A stretch of 64,000 nucleotides of DNA from Pseudomonas gingeri (GTDB taxonomy: Bacteria > Pseudomonadota > Gammaproteobacteria > Pseudomonadales > Pseudomonadaceae). Made by a program: the position numbers and the translations under genes. The notes under the pieces were generated by a model, which saw nothing but the letters and a program-made list of their open reading frames with translations, made no database searches and had not been told where the DNA came from. Positions 15,989 through 24,832 of the stretch are shown piece by piece; position 1 is the stretch's first letter, and every line of letters starts with the position of its first letter. The stretch lies in NCBI RefSeq assembly GCF_013385635.1, contig NZ_JACAPR010000032.1:62001-126000 (forward strand), given 5' to 3'.

Positions 15989-17050
15989 ATGGACGACAAC
16001 AAGAAGAAAGCCTTGGCTGCGGCCTTGGGTCAGATCGAACGTCAATTCGGCAAGGGTGCCGTGATGCGTATGGGCGATCATGACCGTCAGGCGATCCCTT
16101 CGATCTCCACCGGTTCCCTGGGCCTGGACATCGCCCTCGGCATCGGCGGCCTGCCAAAGGGCCGTATCGTGGAAATCTACGGTCCGGAATCCTCGGGTAA
16201 GACCACCCTGACGCTTTCCGTCATCGCCCAGGCGCAGAAAGCCGGTGCGACCTGTGCCTTCGTCGACGCCGAACACGCCCTGGACCCGGAATACGCCGGC
16301 AAGCTGGGCGTCAATGTCGACGACCTGCTGGTTTCCCAGCCGGACACCGGCGAGCAGGCCCTGGAAATCACCGACATGCTGGTGCGCTCCAACGCGGTTG
16401 ACGTGATCATCGTCGACTCCGTGGCCGCCCTGGTGCCAAAAGCGGAAATCGAAGGCGAAATGGGCGATATGCACGTCGGCCTGCAAGCCCGCCTGATGTC
16501 CCAGGCACTGCGCAAGATCACCGGTAACATCAAGAACGCCAACTGCCTGGTGATCTTCATCAACCAGATCCGCATGAAGATCGGCGTGATGTTCGGCAGC
16601 CCGGAAACCACCACCGGTGGCAACGCGCTGAAGTTCTACGCTTCGGTTCGCCTGGACATCCGTCGTACCGGCGCGGTGAAGGAAGGCGACGAAGTGGTGG
16701 GCAGCGAAACCCGCGTCAAGGTCGTCAAGAACAAGGTGGCTTCGCCGTTCCGTCAGGCCGAGTTCCAGATCCTTTACGGCAAGGGTATCTACCTCAATGG
16801 CGAGATGATCGACCTGGGCGTGCTGCACGGCTTTGTCGAGAAGTCCGGTGCCTGGTACAGCTACAACGGCAGCAAGATCGGTCAGGGCAAGGCCAACTCG
16901 GCCAAGTTCCTGGCGGACAACCCGGAAATCGCCGCTACCCTCGAGAAGCAACTGCGTGACAAGTTGCTGACTCCAGGTGTTGATACCAAGGCCAACTCCG
17001 GTGCTGCTGTCGTCGAAACCGAAGACGACCTGGCCGACGCTGACCTCTGA
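15989..17050 (+). CDS. recA: Recombinase RecA
   Basis: 353 residues. RecA coats single-stranded DNA, drives strand exchange and triggers LexA self-cleavage. It has the Walker A motif GPESSGKTT (65-73), the Walker B region VDVIIVDSVAAL, the NQIRMKIGVMFG loop 1/2 region and an acidic C-terminus (ETEDDLADADL). The ATG at 15989 follows TGAGGA. The frame is open far upstream through pncC and the REP array, but that is not coding. recX follows eight bases later. Confidence 0.99.
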   Translation: MDDNKKKALAAALGQIERQFGKGAVMRMGDHDRQAIPSISTGSLGLDIALGIGGLPKGRIVEIYGPESSGKTTLTLSVIAQAQKAGATCAFVDAEHALDPEYAGKLGVNVDDLLVSQPDTGEQALEITDMLVRSNAVDVIIVDSVAALVPKAEIEGEMGDMHVGLQARLMSQALRKITGNIKNANCLVIFINQIRMKIGVMFGSPETTTGGNALKFYASVRLDIRRTGAVKEGDEVVGSETRVKVVKNKVASPFRQAEFQILYGKGIYLNGEMIDLGVLHGFVEKSGAWYSYNGSKIGQGKANSAKFLADNPEIAATLEKQLRDKLLTPGVDTKANSGAAVVETEDDLADADL

Positions 17051-17058
17051 GTAAAGCG

Positions 17059-17526
17059 ATGACCGCCGTACTGGATACCCCGGTCGCCGTACGGCGCACT
17101 GCCATGGACCTGCTCGCGCGACGCGAGCATGGTCGAGTCGAGCTGACGCGCAAATTGCGTCAGCGCGGCGCTTCTCCCGAAATGATCGACACCGAACTCG
17201 ACCGCTTGACGGAAGAGGGGCTGCTGTCCGAATCCCGTTACCTCGAAAGCTTCGTTTCCTACCGTGCCCGTTCCGGCTATGGGCCTTTGCGTATTCGCGA
17301 GGAACTGAGCCAGCGCGGTCTGCAGCGTGCCGATATTGAACAGGCCCTGCGTGAAAGCGGTCTGGACTGGCAGGCGCAGTTGGAAGAGACCTGGCGGCGC
17401 AAGTTTGCCGGGCAACTGCCGGTCGACGTCCGTGAGCGTGCCCGGCAGGGCCGCTTCCTGAGTTATCGGGGGTATTCCATGGAAATGATCGGCCGCCTGT
17501 TCAGCGGCCGAGGCATGGACGACTGA
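17059..17526 (+). CDS. recX: Regulatory protein RecX
   Basis: 155 residues, normal for RecX, which binds inside the RecA filament and limits its extension. It consists of three-helix repeats; visible are LLARREHGRVELTRKLRQRG, LTEEGLLSESRYLESFV and RARSGYGPLRIREELSQRG, all hallmark segments. Eight bases separate it from recA, so the pair is co-transcribed under the LexA box. Confidence 0.96.
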   Translation: MTAVLDTPVAVRRTAMDLLARREHGRVELTRKLRQRGASPEMIDTELDRLTEEGLLSESRYLESFVSYRARSGYGPLRIREELSQRGLQRADIEQALRESGLDWQAQLEETWRRKFAGQLPVDVRERARQGRFLSYRGYSMEMIGRLFSGRGMDD

Positions 17527-17553
17527 TCCGGTTCAGATCGTTCCCACGCATCA

Positions 17554-17660
17554 GATCGTTCCCACGCTCTGCGTGGGAATGCCTCTCAGGACGCTCTGCG
17601 TCCGCTGCTGTGACGCGGAGCGCCACGGGCTGCGTTCCCACGCGGAGCGTGGGAACAATC
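17554..17660. repeat. Intergenic inverted repeat of the GATCGTTCCCACGC family
   Basis: A 107-bp element with ends GATCGTTCCCACGC and GCGTGGGAACAATC and inner palindromes (GACGCTCTGCGTC, GACGCGGAGCGCC). Partial copies of the arm flank it at 17536-17549 and 17665-17678. A related full copy lies at 45089-45196, a truncated one at 55607-55660 and a mini-hairpin at 38230-38260. Confidence 0.85.
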
Positions 17661-17680
17661 ATCAGTGTGGGAACGATCCA

Positions 17681-18799
17681 TCAGGTTGCCTTGATCGGCT
17701 CCCTGGCTCGCTGTTGCTCGGGGACCCAGGCCTTGCTCCAGTTCTCCGGCAGGTTGATGAAGTCCACCAGTTCGCGCAAACGTCCCTGATCCCGCGCGGT
17801 AAAGTGAAACGCCAGCCGCGACAGGTGACTAAATTGCGGCTCGTCGTGTTCCTGGCCGCTGTACGCATGCTGATGAAAGCCGCCACTGACACACAGGTCG
17901 CTGAACTGCTCGTCCAACTGGGCCAGTGCCTGTGGGTTGAGCGGATGGTTCATGCGGATCACGAACTGGTTCTTCAGCCAGCGGCTTGAATGGAAGTTGC
18001 TGTAGAACTGGTTGATTTGCGCCACCGCCTCATCGGCGCTATACACCAGGCGGGCCAGTTTCAGGTCCTTGGGCAGGATGTAGTGATTGGCCTCCAGCTG
18101 ATTGCGGATGAAGTCGATGGCGCCTTGCCAGAAGCTGCCACCCGGTGTATCCAGCAACACCACCGGTACCAGCGGGCTTTTGCCGGTCTGGATCAGGGTC
18201 AGGACTTCCAGCGCTTCATCGAGGGTGCCGAAACCGCCCGGGCACAGCACCAGCGCGTCGGCTTCCTTGACGAAGAACAGCTTGCGGGTAAAGAAGAAAT
18301 GGAAGGACAGCAGGTTGACGGTGCCGTCGACCGTAGGATTGGCATGCTGCTCGAAGGGCAGGGTGATATTGAATCCCAGGCTGTGTTCCAGGCCCGCACC
18401 AGCATGGGCGGCGGCCATGATGCCACCGCCGGCACCGGTAATGACCATCAGGTCGGACTGGGCGAGCGCGGCTCCCAGCTCCTTGGCCTGCGCGTACAGC
18501 GGATGTTCGATGGGCGTGCGGGCGGAGCCGAACACCGTGACCTTGCGGCGGCCCTTGAACTGATCCAGCACCCGGAAGGCGTGCTCCAGTTCGCGCAAGG
18601 CTTGCAGGACGATCTTGGCATTCCAGCGATTGCGGTCGTCCTGGGCCATGCGCAGGACGGTCAGCATCATGTCGCGATAAAGCGGTAGGTTCGGGCTGTC
18701 GGGTGCAACCCGCTTGAGTTGTTCTTCGACCTTGCTGGTCAGGTCGACACCATTGCTCTGGAAATGACGGGACAGGAAGTCATCCGGTTCGTAAGGCAT
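17681..18799 (-). CDS. LOG-family protein (possible nucleotide phosphoribohydrolase)
   Basis: 372 residues. The central part has the LOG fold markers: KVTVFGSART, VITGAGGGIMAAAHAGA and PGGFGTLDEALEVLTLIQ. The last is the nucleotide-binding and catalytic motif of cytokinin-activating LOG enzymes and of E. coli PpnN-like nucleosidases. It is much longer than plant LOG proteins, with extra N- and C-terminal domains, so it resembles the long bacterial type; the substrate is not known from sequence. AAGGAGAAG precedes the start at 18799. It is convergent with recX across a repeat. Confidence 0.85.
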   Translation of the reverse strand: MPYEPDDFLSRHFQSNGVDLTSKVEEQLKRVAPDSPNLPLYRDMMLTVLRMAQDDRNRWNAKIVLQALRELEHAFRVLDQFKGRRKVTVFGSARTPIEHPLYAQAKELGAALAQSDLMVITGAGGGIMAAAHAGAGLEHSLGFNITLPFEQHANPTVDGTVNLLSFHFFFTRKLFFVKEADALVLCPGGFGTLDEALEVLTLIQTGKSPLVPVVLLDTPGGSFWQGAIDFIRNQLEANHYILPKDLKLARLVYSADEAVAQINQFYSNFHSSRWLKNQFVIRMNHPLNPQALAQLDEQFSDLCVSGGFHQHAYSGQEHDEPQFSHLSRLAFHFTARDQGRLRELVDFINLPENWSKAWVPEQQRAREPIKAT

Positions 18800-19122
18800 T
18801 CAGCTTCTCCTTCATATACAGAACTGCTGGCGCGGTCGAAATATTTCACCGTCGCCGCGACACTGCATGTGTCGCTGTATAGCCAGCTTGATGGCTTTGC
18901 ATGACAACTGGCGAATTGATCATGGGCCTATAAAGTCTTGTCTGGCAACAGCTTGTTGCATCGCCGCGGATGACTTGCACCGCTCGTCAGAAGCTACGCC
19001 CGGGCCTTGCGGCTCTGATTTACTTAATCACAAACCGGCCAGAAGCGTTTCACGGGTGTGACAGCTCCAGGCCGGTGTTTTCAGAGGGTGGGATCTGCAT
19101 CGGGATGGCAGGGAGGCGGGTG
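18800..19122. other. Gene-free spacer upstream of the LOG gene
   Basis: No plausible coding frame. It should hold the promoters of the leftward LOG gene and of the small rightward gene. An imperfect dyad (CCGGCC at about 19034 with GGCCGG at 19070, followed by TGTTTT) could be a weak terminator. No repeat or RNA gene is recognised. Confidence 0.4.
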
Positions 19123-19317
19123 ATGGCGAGGATGACGCTGGAAGTCGATAGCGAGTTGTATCAATTGTTGAAGATGGCCGCGCGGGCCAATCATCTCAGC
19201 CTGGAAGACGAATGTCGGCGGCGGCTGGAGGGCGCGGAACGACGCTCGCGCTACATGCAGGCGCTGGTGGCCGAGCTGCGCGCCGATGATGAACAACGGC
19301 GCCAGGCACGGCAGTGA
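19123..19317 (+). CDS. Small ribbon-helix-helix (Arc-like) DNA-binding protein
   Basis: 64 residues. The N-terminal MARMTLEVDSELYQLLKMAA strand and helix, then ANHLSLEDECRRRLE, fit the Arc/MetJ ribbon-helix-helix fold; the C-terminal helix is strongly charged. I chose ATG 19123 because GGAGGC lies just upstream, rather than the earlier ATG at 19105. No toxin gene is next to it, so it is more likely a lone regulator than an antitoxin. Its targets are unknown. Confidence 0.65.
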   Translation: MARMTLEVDSELYQLLKMAARANHLSLEDECRRRLEGAERRSRYMQALVAELRADDEQRRQARQ

Positions 19318-19743
19318 TCATTTCTTCTTCGGCGGCGTGGCTTTCGGGCAATCGCTTTCCACGAAGTGTGCGGAAGCGACGGGGCGATTGCTCTTGTTCT
19401 CGGTGAACTCGTAGCGCATCACCGCGCCCTGGGCCATCAGCTTGCGATAGTTGGGGTTGCGGCAGACGCTGGCGCCCAGTTGCAGGTAGACCGCCTTGGG
19501 ATTGGCGCGCATGCCTTCGGCATAGTCCGATTGCACGCTGAGATGGTCGATCAACTGGTTGCCCTCCACCGTGTAGGCGACTTCGAGGATATTTTCGTCG
19601 AGTTCACGAGGCAGGGTTTCGTTGCTCTTCTGCGCGACGTCCTTCAGCATTTTGTTCAGTTCGAAATCCTTCAGCGAGGCCGCCTGGGCACTGAAGGGTA
19701 ACACCAGCAAAAGGGCGATGGACGGTACGGTAAGGCGCAGCAT
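19318..19743 (-). CDS. Secreted hypothetical protein
   Basis: 141 residues. Residues 1-20 (LRLTVPSIALLLVLPFSAQA) are a signal peptide. The mature protein has two cysteines (ASVCRNPN and ESDCPKA) that may pair, and ends in a lysine cluster. AGGAGAG lies before the ATG at 19743; the open frame continues 60 codons upstream without signs of coding. I do not recognise the family; a periplasmic role is inferred only from the signal. It is convergent with the ribbon-helix-helix gene, their ends abutting. Confidence 0.7.
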   Translation of the reverse strand: MLRLTVPSIALLLVLPFSAQAASLKDFELNKMLKDVAQKSNETLPRELDENILEVAYTVEGNQLIDHLSVQSDYAEGMRANPKAVYLQLGASVCRNPNYRKLMAQGAVMRYEFTENKSNRPVASAHFVESDCPKATPPKKK

Positions 19744-19972
19744 GAAACTCTCCTGGTTCGGTAACTGGTGCTTCGACCCGTTACCGGGCTGTGCGTTCAG
19801 TGGTCGCGAAGTATAGAGGGCGGTTGTAGGCCCTACTACCCAGGGGGTGAAGGAAATGTCGACGGCCCGCCGCGCAAACACCGTCGTTGCCTCTGTTAGA
19901 CTTCGCGCACTTTTTATCGTCATGAGTCGTACTTTTCGTGTTCAGCCCTTCTGTTTGCCGGCGTTGCAGCTT

Positions 19973-20692
19973 ATGAGCCACGCTGTTTCCCGTCTGCGCA
20001 CCCAGCGCCTGGCCCGTGCGAAAGCGCCGTTCACCGCCCGGGGCTCAAGGGCCGAGCGTTGCGAGGGTTGTCGGGTGATTCCGGAATATTGCCTGTGTGA
20101 ATGGCGTCCGCGGGTCGCGGCGCGCTCGGCGATATGCCTGCTGATGCATGATGTCGAGCCAATGAAACCGAGCAACACCGGTTGGCTGATCGCCGATGTG
20201 ATCGCCGATACCACCGCCTTCAGCTGGTCGCGTACCGAGGCTGACCCTCAATTGCTGGCGCTGCTGGACGATCCGCAATGGCAGCCGTTTATCGTGTTCC
20301 CGGGAGAGTTCGTGGCAGCGGAGCGGGTGGTCACCGAGGTGCAGCCGATGGACGGCAAGCGCCCGCTGTTCATCCTGCTGGACGCGACCTGGACCGAAGC
20401 GCGCAAGATGTTCCGCAAGAGTCCGTACCTGGAGCGTTTCCCGGTACTGAGCCTGGAGTCGGAGCAGTTGTCGCGCTACAAGTTGCGCCGTTCCAAGCGT
20501 GACGATCACTTCTGCACGGCGGAGGTCGGTGCCTTGTGCCTGGAACTGGCGGGCGACACCCGCGCCGGTGAAGCGGTGAGTGCCTTGCTCGAAGTCTTCA
20601 CCACTCACTATCTCGGGGCCAAGTTCCAGCTGCCACTGGACCTCGACGACGAAGTCCATCGTCAGCTCAGGCCTTTTCTCCAGGCGCCGTAG
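19973..20692 (+). CDS. tapT: tRNA-uridine aminocarboxypropyltransferase (DTW-domain, TapT type)
   Basis: 239 residues, close to the 232 of E. coli TapT (YfiP), which makes acp3U47 in tRNA with S-adenosylmethionine. It shows the N-terminal zinc-like cluster CEGCRVIPEYCLC, LLMHDVEPMKPSNTG, and the DTW signature LLDATWTEARKMFRKSP, then YKLRR. The start at 19973 aligns with E. coli; an in-frame ATG at 19922 would add 17 residues. Its end overlaps the convergent DMT transporter gene by 26 bases. Confidence 0.88.
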   Translation: MSHAVSRLRTQRLARAKAPFTARGSRAERCEGCRVIPEYCLCEWRPRVAARSAICLLMHDVEPMKPSNTGWLIADVIADTTAFSWSRTEADPQLLALLDDPQWQPFIVFPGEFVAAERVVTEVQPMDGKRPLFILLDATWTEARKMFRKSPYLERFPVLSLESEQLSRYKLRRSKRDDHFCTAEVGALCLELAGDTRAGEAVSALLEVFTTHYLGAKFQLPLDLDDEVHRQLRPFLQAP

Positions 20693-21569
20693 CGGCTGTT
20701 CTCGGCCACAGCTGGGCGATCAGCATGCCGGCGAGCATCAGCGCGCAGCCCAGATAACCGCGCAGGTGCAGCGATTCGTTGAGCAGCAGGGCGCCGGCGA
20801 TGGCGGCAAACACCGCTTCCAGCGAGAAGATGATCGCCGCATGGGAGGCAATCGCGTCCTTCTGGGCGATCACCTGCAAGGTGTAGCCGATACCCACGGC
20901 AACCACGCCGCCGTAGACAATCGCCGGGCCGGCGGCAACGATGGCCGACCACTGGATGGGTTCCAGGCACAGGGCAAGCAGCAGGCTGACCAGGGCGCAG
21001 GTGGTGAATTGCAGGAACGCCAGGCGAATCACATCGTGACGCTTGGCGAATACCCCCACCAGAACCACATGCCCGCCCCAGACAAACGCGCCGATCAATT
21101 GCAGCCAGTCCCCCGGTGATACGTGGAACTGATCACCGACGCTCAGCAGGAACATGCCGACCACGGCGAGCATAGCCCCCAGCCAGGTGCCCATGCCGGT
21201 CTTGTGGCCGATGAAGAGTCCCAGCAACGGCACTACAATCACATAGAGGCCGGTGATAAAGCCGGCGTTGGTGACGGTGGTGAACAGCAGGCCTACTTGC
21301 TGCAGGTTGATGCCCAGCGCCAGGGCCAGTCCCATCAGCACGCCGCCGAGCAATAGGCCTCGGGTCAGAAAGGGTTCGGGGCGGATCTGCCGGGCGTCGC
21401 CGCGCAGCACCAACGGCAACAGGCAGAGTGAACCCAGGGCGAAGCGCAGTCCGGAGTAGAGGAAGGGCCCCACATGATTCATGCCCGCGGTTTGTGCGAC
21501 AAAGCCGCTACCCCAGATCGCGGCGGTCAACAGCATGAGGATATCGGCACGCAGGGCTTGGCTTCGCAT
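20667..21569 (-). CDS. DMT-family (EamA) transporter
   Basis: 300 residues with about ten hydrophobic helices in two EamA halves, the layout of inner-membrane exporters of amino acids or small metabolites. The first half contains LLTAAIWGSGFVAQ; the second FSLEAVFAAIAGALLLNE, the typical end-of-domain motif. The ATG at 21569 starts the first helix; the frame is open 423 bases further but overlaps the regulator gene region. The substrate cannot be told. Confidence 0.85.
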   Translation of the reverse strand: MRSQALRADILMLLTAAIWGSGFVAQTAGMNHVGPFLYSGLRFALGSLCLLPLVLRGDARQIRPEPFLTRGLLLGGVLMGLALALGINLQQVGLLFTTVTNAGFITGLYVIVVPLLGLFIGHKTGMGTWLGAMLAVVGMFLLSVGDQFHVSPGDWLQLIGAFVWGGHVVLVGVFAKRHDVIRLAFLQFTTCALVSLLLALCLEPIQWSAIVAAGPAIVYGGVVAVGIGYTLQVIAQKDAIASHAAIIFSLEAVFAAIAGALLLNESLHLRGYLGCALMLAGMLIAQLWPRTAATAPGEKA

Positions 21570-21810
21570 GATGGCACTCTTATTGGTCTGCCGCTGACTG
21601 TGCCGTAAAGCATCGAACTTGACCACCCTGGTTTCGCTGGTCATGCTTGGCGCCGAATCGGGTGTGGCAACGTGTTGAAGCACCGGTTTTCCGGGCCTCT
21701 GGCGTGGAACCTGCCCTTTGGCGCACGGGCCCTTGCAGGCTGTCGCTTCGAGATGCTTCGGCGAGTCGCGAACCGATCGACGCTCGCCTAAAAACAGGAT
21801 CATTGGAAAA

Positions 21811-22461
21811 ATGACCACATACGAAATCCTGATCGCCGACGACCATCCGCTTTTTCGCAGTGCATTGCACCAGGCGCTGACCCTCGGGCTCGGGCCCGAT
21901 GTGCGGCTGGTGGAAGTGGCGAGCATTGCCGAGCTGGAAACCCGCCTGACCGAGAAAGCCGATTGGGACCTGGTCCTGCTGGACCTGAACATGCCCGGCG
22001 CCTATGGTTTTTCCGGGCTGGTGTTGTTGCGCGGTCAATATCCGCAGATTCCGGTGGTGATGGTTTCGGCCCAGGAAGAGGCCTCGGTGGTGGTGCGTTC
22101 CCGCGAGTTCGGCGCCAGCGGCTTTATCCCCAAATCCAGTTCCCTGGAAGTGATCCAGAAGGCCGTGCGCACGGTGCTCGACGGCGATGTCTGGTGGCCG
22201 CCGCAGGCCTTCGAGGCCGTCAGTGTTTCCGATGAGGCCAAGGCCGCCAGTGCCGGCCTGGCCAGTCTGACACCCCAGCAGTTCCGGGTCTTGACCATGG
22301 TGTGCGAAGGGCTGCTGAATAAACAGATCGCCTACGAGCTGAGTGTGTCCGAGGCGACCATCAAGGCACACGTGACGGCGATCTTCCGCAAGCTGGGCGT
22401 GCGTACCCGTACCCAGGCCGCCTTGCTCCTGCAACAACTTGAGTCAATTTCGAGTCAGTAA
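21811..22461 (+). CDS. erdR: LuxR-type response regulator, probable ErdR
   Basis: 216 residues. Receiver domain with acidic pair D10-D11, phosphoacceptor D58 (LLDLNMPG) and the conserved lysine in IPKSSS; C-terminal LuxR helix-turn-helix LTPQQFRVLTMVCEGLLNKQIAYELSVSEATIKAHV. No kinase gene is adjacent. In P. aeruginosa the orphan regulator ErdR (ethanol and acetate metabolism) lies directly before dgkA, as here; that synteny is the reason for the name. Confidence 0.8.
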   Translation: MTTYEILIADDHPLFRSALHQALTLGLGPDVRLVEVASIAELETRLTEKADWDLVLLDLNMPGAYGFSGLVLLRGQYPQIPVVMVSAQEEASVVVRSREFGASGFIPKSSSLEVIQKAVRTVLDGDVWWPPQAFEAVSVSDEAKAASAGLASLTPQQFRVLTMVCEGLLNKQIAYELSVSEATIKAHVTAIFRKLGVRTRTQAALLLQQLESISSQ

Positions 22462-22535
22462 GACAGCGGCTATTCACGCTTTTTTGACTTTTGTTGAACT
22501 AGCTTTCCTACACCTTTTTGCTCAGTTGCCTACTT

Positions 22536-22901
22536 ATGTCTTCGCCTTTCAAAGGTCAAACCGGTTTCAAACGTATCCTCAACGCGTCGGGATATTCCCT
22601 CGATGGCCTGCGCGCGGCATTCACTGGCGAGGCGGCATTCCGTCAACTGGTGCTGTTGAACGTGGTGTTGATTCCCGTGGCGTTCTTCCTCAACGTCAGC
22701 CGCGTAGAGCGTGCACTGCTGATTGCCGTGTGCCTGTTGGCGCTGATCGTCGAGTTGCTCAACTCGGCGGTGGAAGCGGCCATCGACCGGATTTCCCTGG
22801 ATCGGCACCCGTTGTCGAAAAATGCCAAGGACATGGGCAGCGCCGCCCAGTTCGTCGCCCTGAGCATGATTGCCCTGGTCTGGGCCGTCATCCTTCTTTA
22901 G
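22536..22901 (+). CDS. dgkA: Diacylglycerol kinase DgkA
   Basis: 121 residues, the standard size of this small inner-membrane enzyme with three transmembrane helices, which recycles diacylglycerol from membrane-derived glycan synthesis to phosphatidate. Catalytic motif LIVELLNSAVEAAIDRIS and the DMGSAAQ segment are intact. The ATG at 22536 begins MSSPFKGQTGFKRI, as in relatives. Its 3' end overlaps the convergent finR gene by four bases. Confidence 0.95.
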   Translation: MSSPFKGQTGFKRILNASGYSLDGLRAAFTGEAAFRQLVLLNVVLIPVAFFLNVSRVERALLIAVCLLALIVELLNSAVEAAIDRISLDRHPLSKNAKDMGSAAQFVALSMIALVWAVILL

Positions 22902-23827
22902 TAGGCGATCGTCGGCAACACGATCTCATCGCTGCGCTGTACGCCGGCGGTGAGGTTGCGGCACAGGTCGAGGAATTCGCGCATCGCCGAGGTCTGGTAC
23001 TTCTGCTTGTGCCAGATAAAGTAGAACTGCCGCGCCAGGTCCAGTTCCGGGGTTTCCACCGCCACCAGGCTGCCGCGACGGAACGCGTCGCGCAGGGCCA
23101 GGCGCGAGATGCAGCCGATCCCCAAGCCTGATTCCACTGCCCGCTTGATGGCTTCGGTGTGCTCCAGCTCCAGGCGGATATTCAGCGCGCTGCGGTGATG
23201 ACGCATGGCCTGGTCGAAGGTCAGTCGCGTCCCCGAACCCTGCTCACGCAGGATCCAGGCTTCCCGGGTCAACTCTTCCATGCTTGCGTGACCGCGTTTT
23301 GCCAGCGGATGCTGCGGGGCGCAGAACACCACCAGTTCGTCCTCGACCCAGGTCTGCACTTCGATATCCGGGTGGCTGCAGTCGCCCTCGATCAGACCCA
23401 GGTCAATTTCGTAGTGGGCGACCTGATGCACAATGTTCGCCGTGTTCTGCACATGCAGCTTCACCTGGCTCTCCGGGTGCAACTGCATGAAGCTGCCGAT
23501 CAACAGGGTCGCCAGGTAATTGCCGATGGTCAGGGTGGCGCCCACCGCCAGCGAGCCGAAGCCGGACTTGCCGTTGAGCAGGTCTTCGATTTCCTTGGCC
23601 TGGTCCAGCAGCGCCACGGCCTGCGGCAGCAGCTGCTTGCCCAGGGCGTTGAGGCTCAGGCGCTTGCCGGCGCGGTCGAACAACTGGCAGCTCGATTGCC
23701 GCTCGAGCTCGGTGATCGAGGTACTCGCGGCGGATTGTGAAAGGGCCAGCAGCCCGGCGGCGCGTGAGACGCTTTCCTGCTGGGCGACGGTGACGAATAC
23801 CTGAAGCTGACGGAGAGTGAATCGCAT
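22898..23827 (-). CDS. finR: LysR-type regulator FinR, divergent from fpr
   Basis: 309 residues. N-terminal winged helix (MRFTLRQLQVFVTVAQQESVSRAAGLLALSQSAAST) and a LysR effector domain with the conserved end VESGLGIGCISRLAL. In pseudomonads FinR is coded divergently from the ferredoxin-NADP reductase gene and activates it under superoxide or sulfur stress; this arrangement is exactly seen here. The start at 23827 opens directly on the helix-turn-helix; an upstream extension of the frame is AT-rich and not coding. Confidence 0.88.
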   Translation of the reverse strand: MRFTLRQLQVFVTVAQQESVSRAAGLLALSQSAASTSITELERQSSCQLFDRAGKRLSLNALGKQLLPQAVALLDQAKEIEDLLNGKSGFGSLAVGATLTIGNYLATLLIGSFMQLHPESQVKLHVQNTANIVHQVAHYEIDLGLIEGDCSHPDIEVQTWVEDELVVFCAPQHPLAKRGHASMEELTREAWILREQGSGTRLTFDQAMRHHRSALNIRLELEHTEAIKRAVESGLGIGCISRLALRDAFRRGSLVAVETPELDLARQFYFIWHKQKYQTSAMREFLDLCRNLTAGVQRSDEIVLPTIAY

Positions 23828-23963
23828 ATCTATATAACCGATAACCCTTATCTTGATAATTAATTTAACAGATATTGTCGCTGGCATTAGAATGCTATGC
23901 AATCGCGCGTGTTGATAGCGGCTTGCTGACAGCGCAGACCCAATTTCCAGGAGCCCCACCCCA
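23828..23963. promoter_or_regulatory. Divergent finR-fpr promoter region
   Basis: 136 bases, AT-rich at the finR end. It contains the repeated ATAACC/TTATC blocks (ATATAACCGATAACCCTTATC region, 23833-23854) expected for LysR-type binding, and an AT stretch usable as a -10 on either strand. Exact operator limits cannot be set from one sequence. Confidence 0.5.
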
Positions 23964-24743
23964 ATGAGCAACATGAATCACGAGCGTGTCCTCAGTGTTC
24001 ACCACTGGAACGACACTCTGTTCAGCTTCAAGTGCACCCGCGACCCGGGCCTGCGCTTCGAAAACGGTCAGTTCGTGATGATCGGCCTGCAACAGCCTAA
24101 CGGCCGGCCGCTGATGCGTGCTTATTCGATCGCCAGCCCGAACTGGGAAGAACATCTCGAGTTCTTCAGCATCAAGGTGCCGGATGGTCCGTTGACCTCC
24201 CAGTTGCAGCACCTGAAGGAAGGCGATGAGATCATCATCAGCAAGAAACCCACGGGGACCCTGGTACTCGACGACCTCAAGCCGGGCAAGCACCTGTACC
24301 TGCTGAGCACCGGTACCGGCCTGGCACCGTTCATGAGCGTGATCCAGGACCCGGAAACCTACGAGCGTTTCGAAAAAGTGATCCTGTGCCACGGCGTGCG
24401 TTACGTCAACGAAGTCGCCTACCGCGAGTTCATCACCGAGCACCTGCCGCAGAACGAGTTCTTCGGCGAGGCCCTGCGTGACAAGTTGATCTACTACCCG
24501 ACCGTGACCCGCGAGCCGTTCGAGAACGAAGGTCGCCTGACCGATCTGATGCGCAGCGGCAAGCTGTTCAGCGATATCGGCCTGCCACCGATCAACCCGC
24601 AGGACGACCGCGCCATGCTGTGCGGCAGCCCGAGCATGCTCGACGAGACCAGCGAAGTGCTCAACAGCTTCGGCCTGAAGGTTTCGCCACGTATGCGCGA
24701 GCCAGGTGACTACCTGATCGAGCGCGCCTTCGTCGAAAAATAG
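23964..24743 (+). CDS. fpr: Ferredoxin/flavodoxin-NADP(+) reductase Fpr
   Basis: 259 residues, as in other pseudomonads. FAD site RAYSIASPNW; NADP site LLSTGTGLAPFMSVI; and MLCGSPSM. The C-terminus YLIERAFVEK is typical of the bacterial subclass I enzyme. It moves electrons between NADPH and ferredoxin or flavodoxin and supports Fe-S repair under oxidative stress. It is controlled by the divergent finR and ends at a bidirectional terminator. Confidence 0.96.
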   Translation: MSNMNHERVLSVHHWNDTLFSFKCTRDPGLRFENGQFVMIGLQQPNGRPLMRAYSIASPNWEEHLEFFSIKVPDGPLTSQLQHLKEGDEIIISKKPTGTLVLDDLKPGKHLYLLSTGTGLAPFMSVIQDPETYERFEKVILCHGVRYVNEVAYREFITEHLPQNEFFGEALRDKLIYYPTVTREPFENEGRLTDLMRSGKLFSDIGLPPINPQDDRAMLCGSPSMLDETSEVLNSFGLKVSPRMREPGDYLIERAFVEK

Positions 24744-24759
24744 GCCCCGACCTATTTAT

Positions 24760-24818
24760 GTGGGAGCCGGCTCCCACAAAAAAGCCCGCGTTGCCTTCCC
24801 AGGCAACGCGGGCTTTTT
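24760..24818. terminator. REP palindrome plus bidirectional terminator between fpr and trmO
   Basis: A perfect 18-bp palindrome GTGGGAGCCGGCTCCCAC (24760-24777) is followed by a 12-bp perfect stem (24784-24795 with 24802-24813), flanked by an A run on the left and TTTTT on the right, so it can stop transcription from both sides. Confidence 0.9.
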
Positions 24819-24832
24819 CGTTTCCGGTGGTC

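Noticed and set aside
18942..18960. Possible sigma-54 promoter TGGCA...TTGCA
   Set aside because: The GG to GC spacing is two bases too long for the -24/-12 element.
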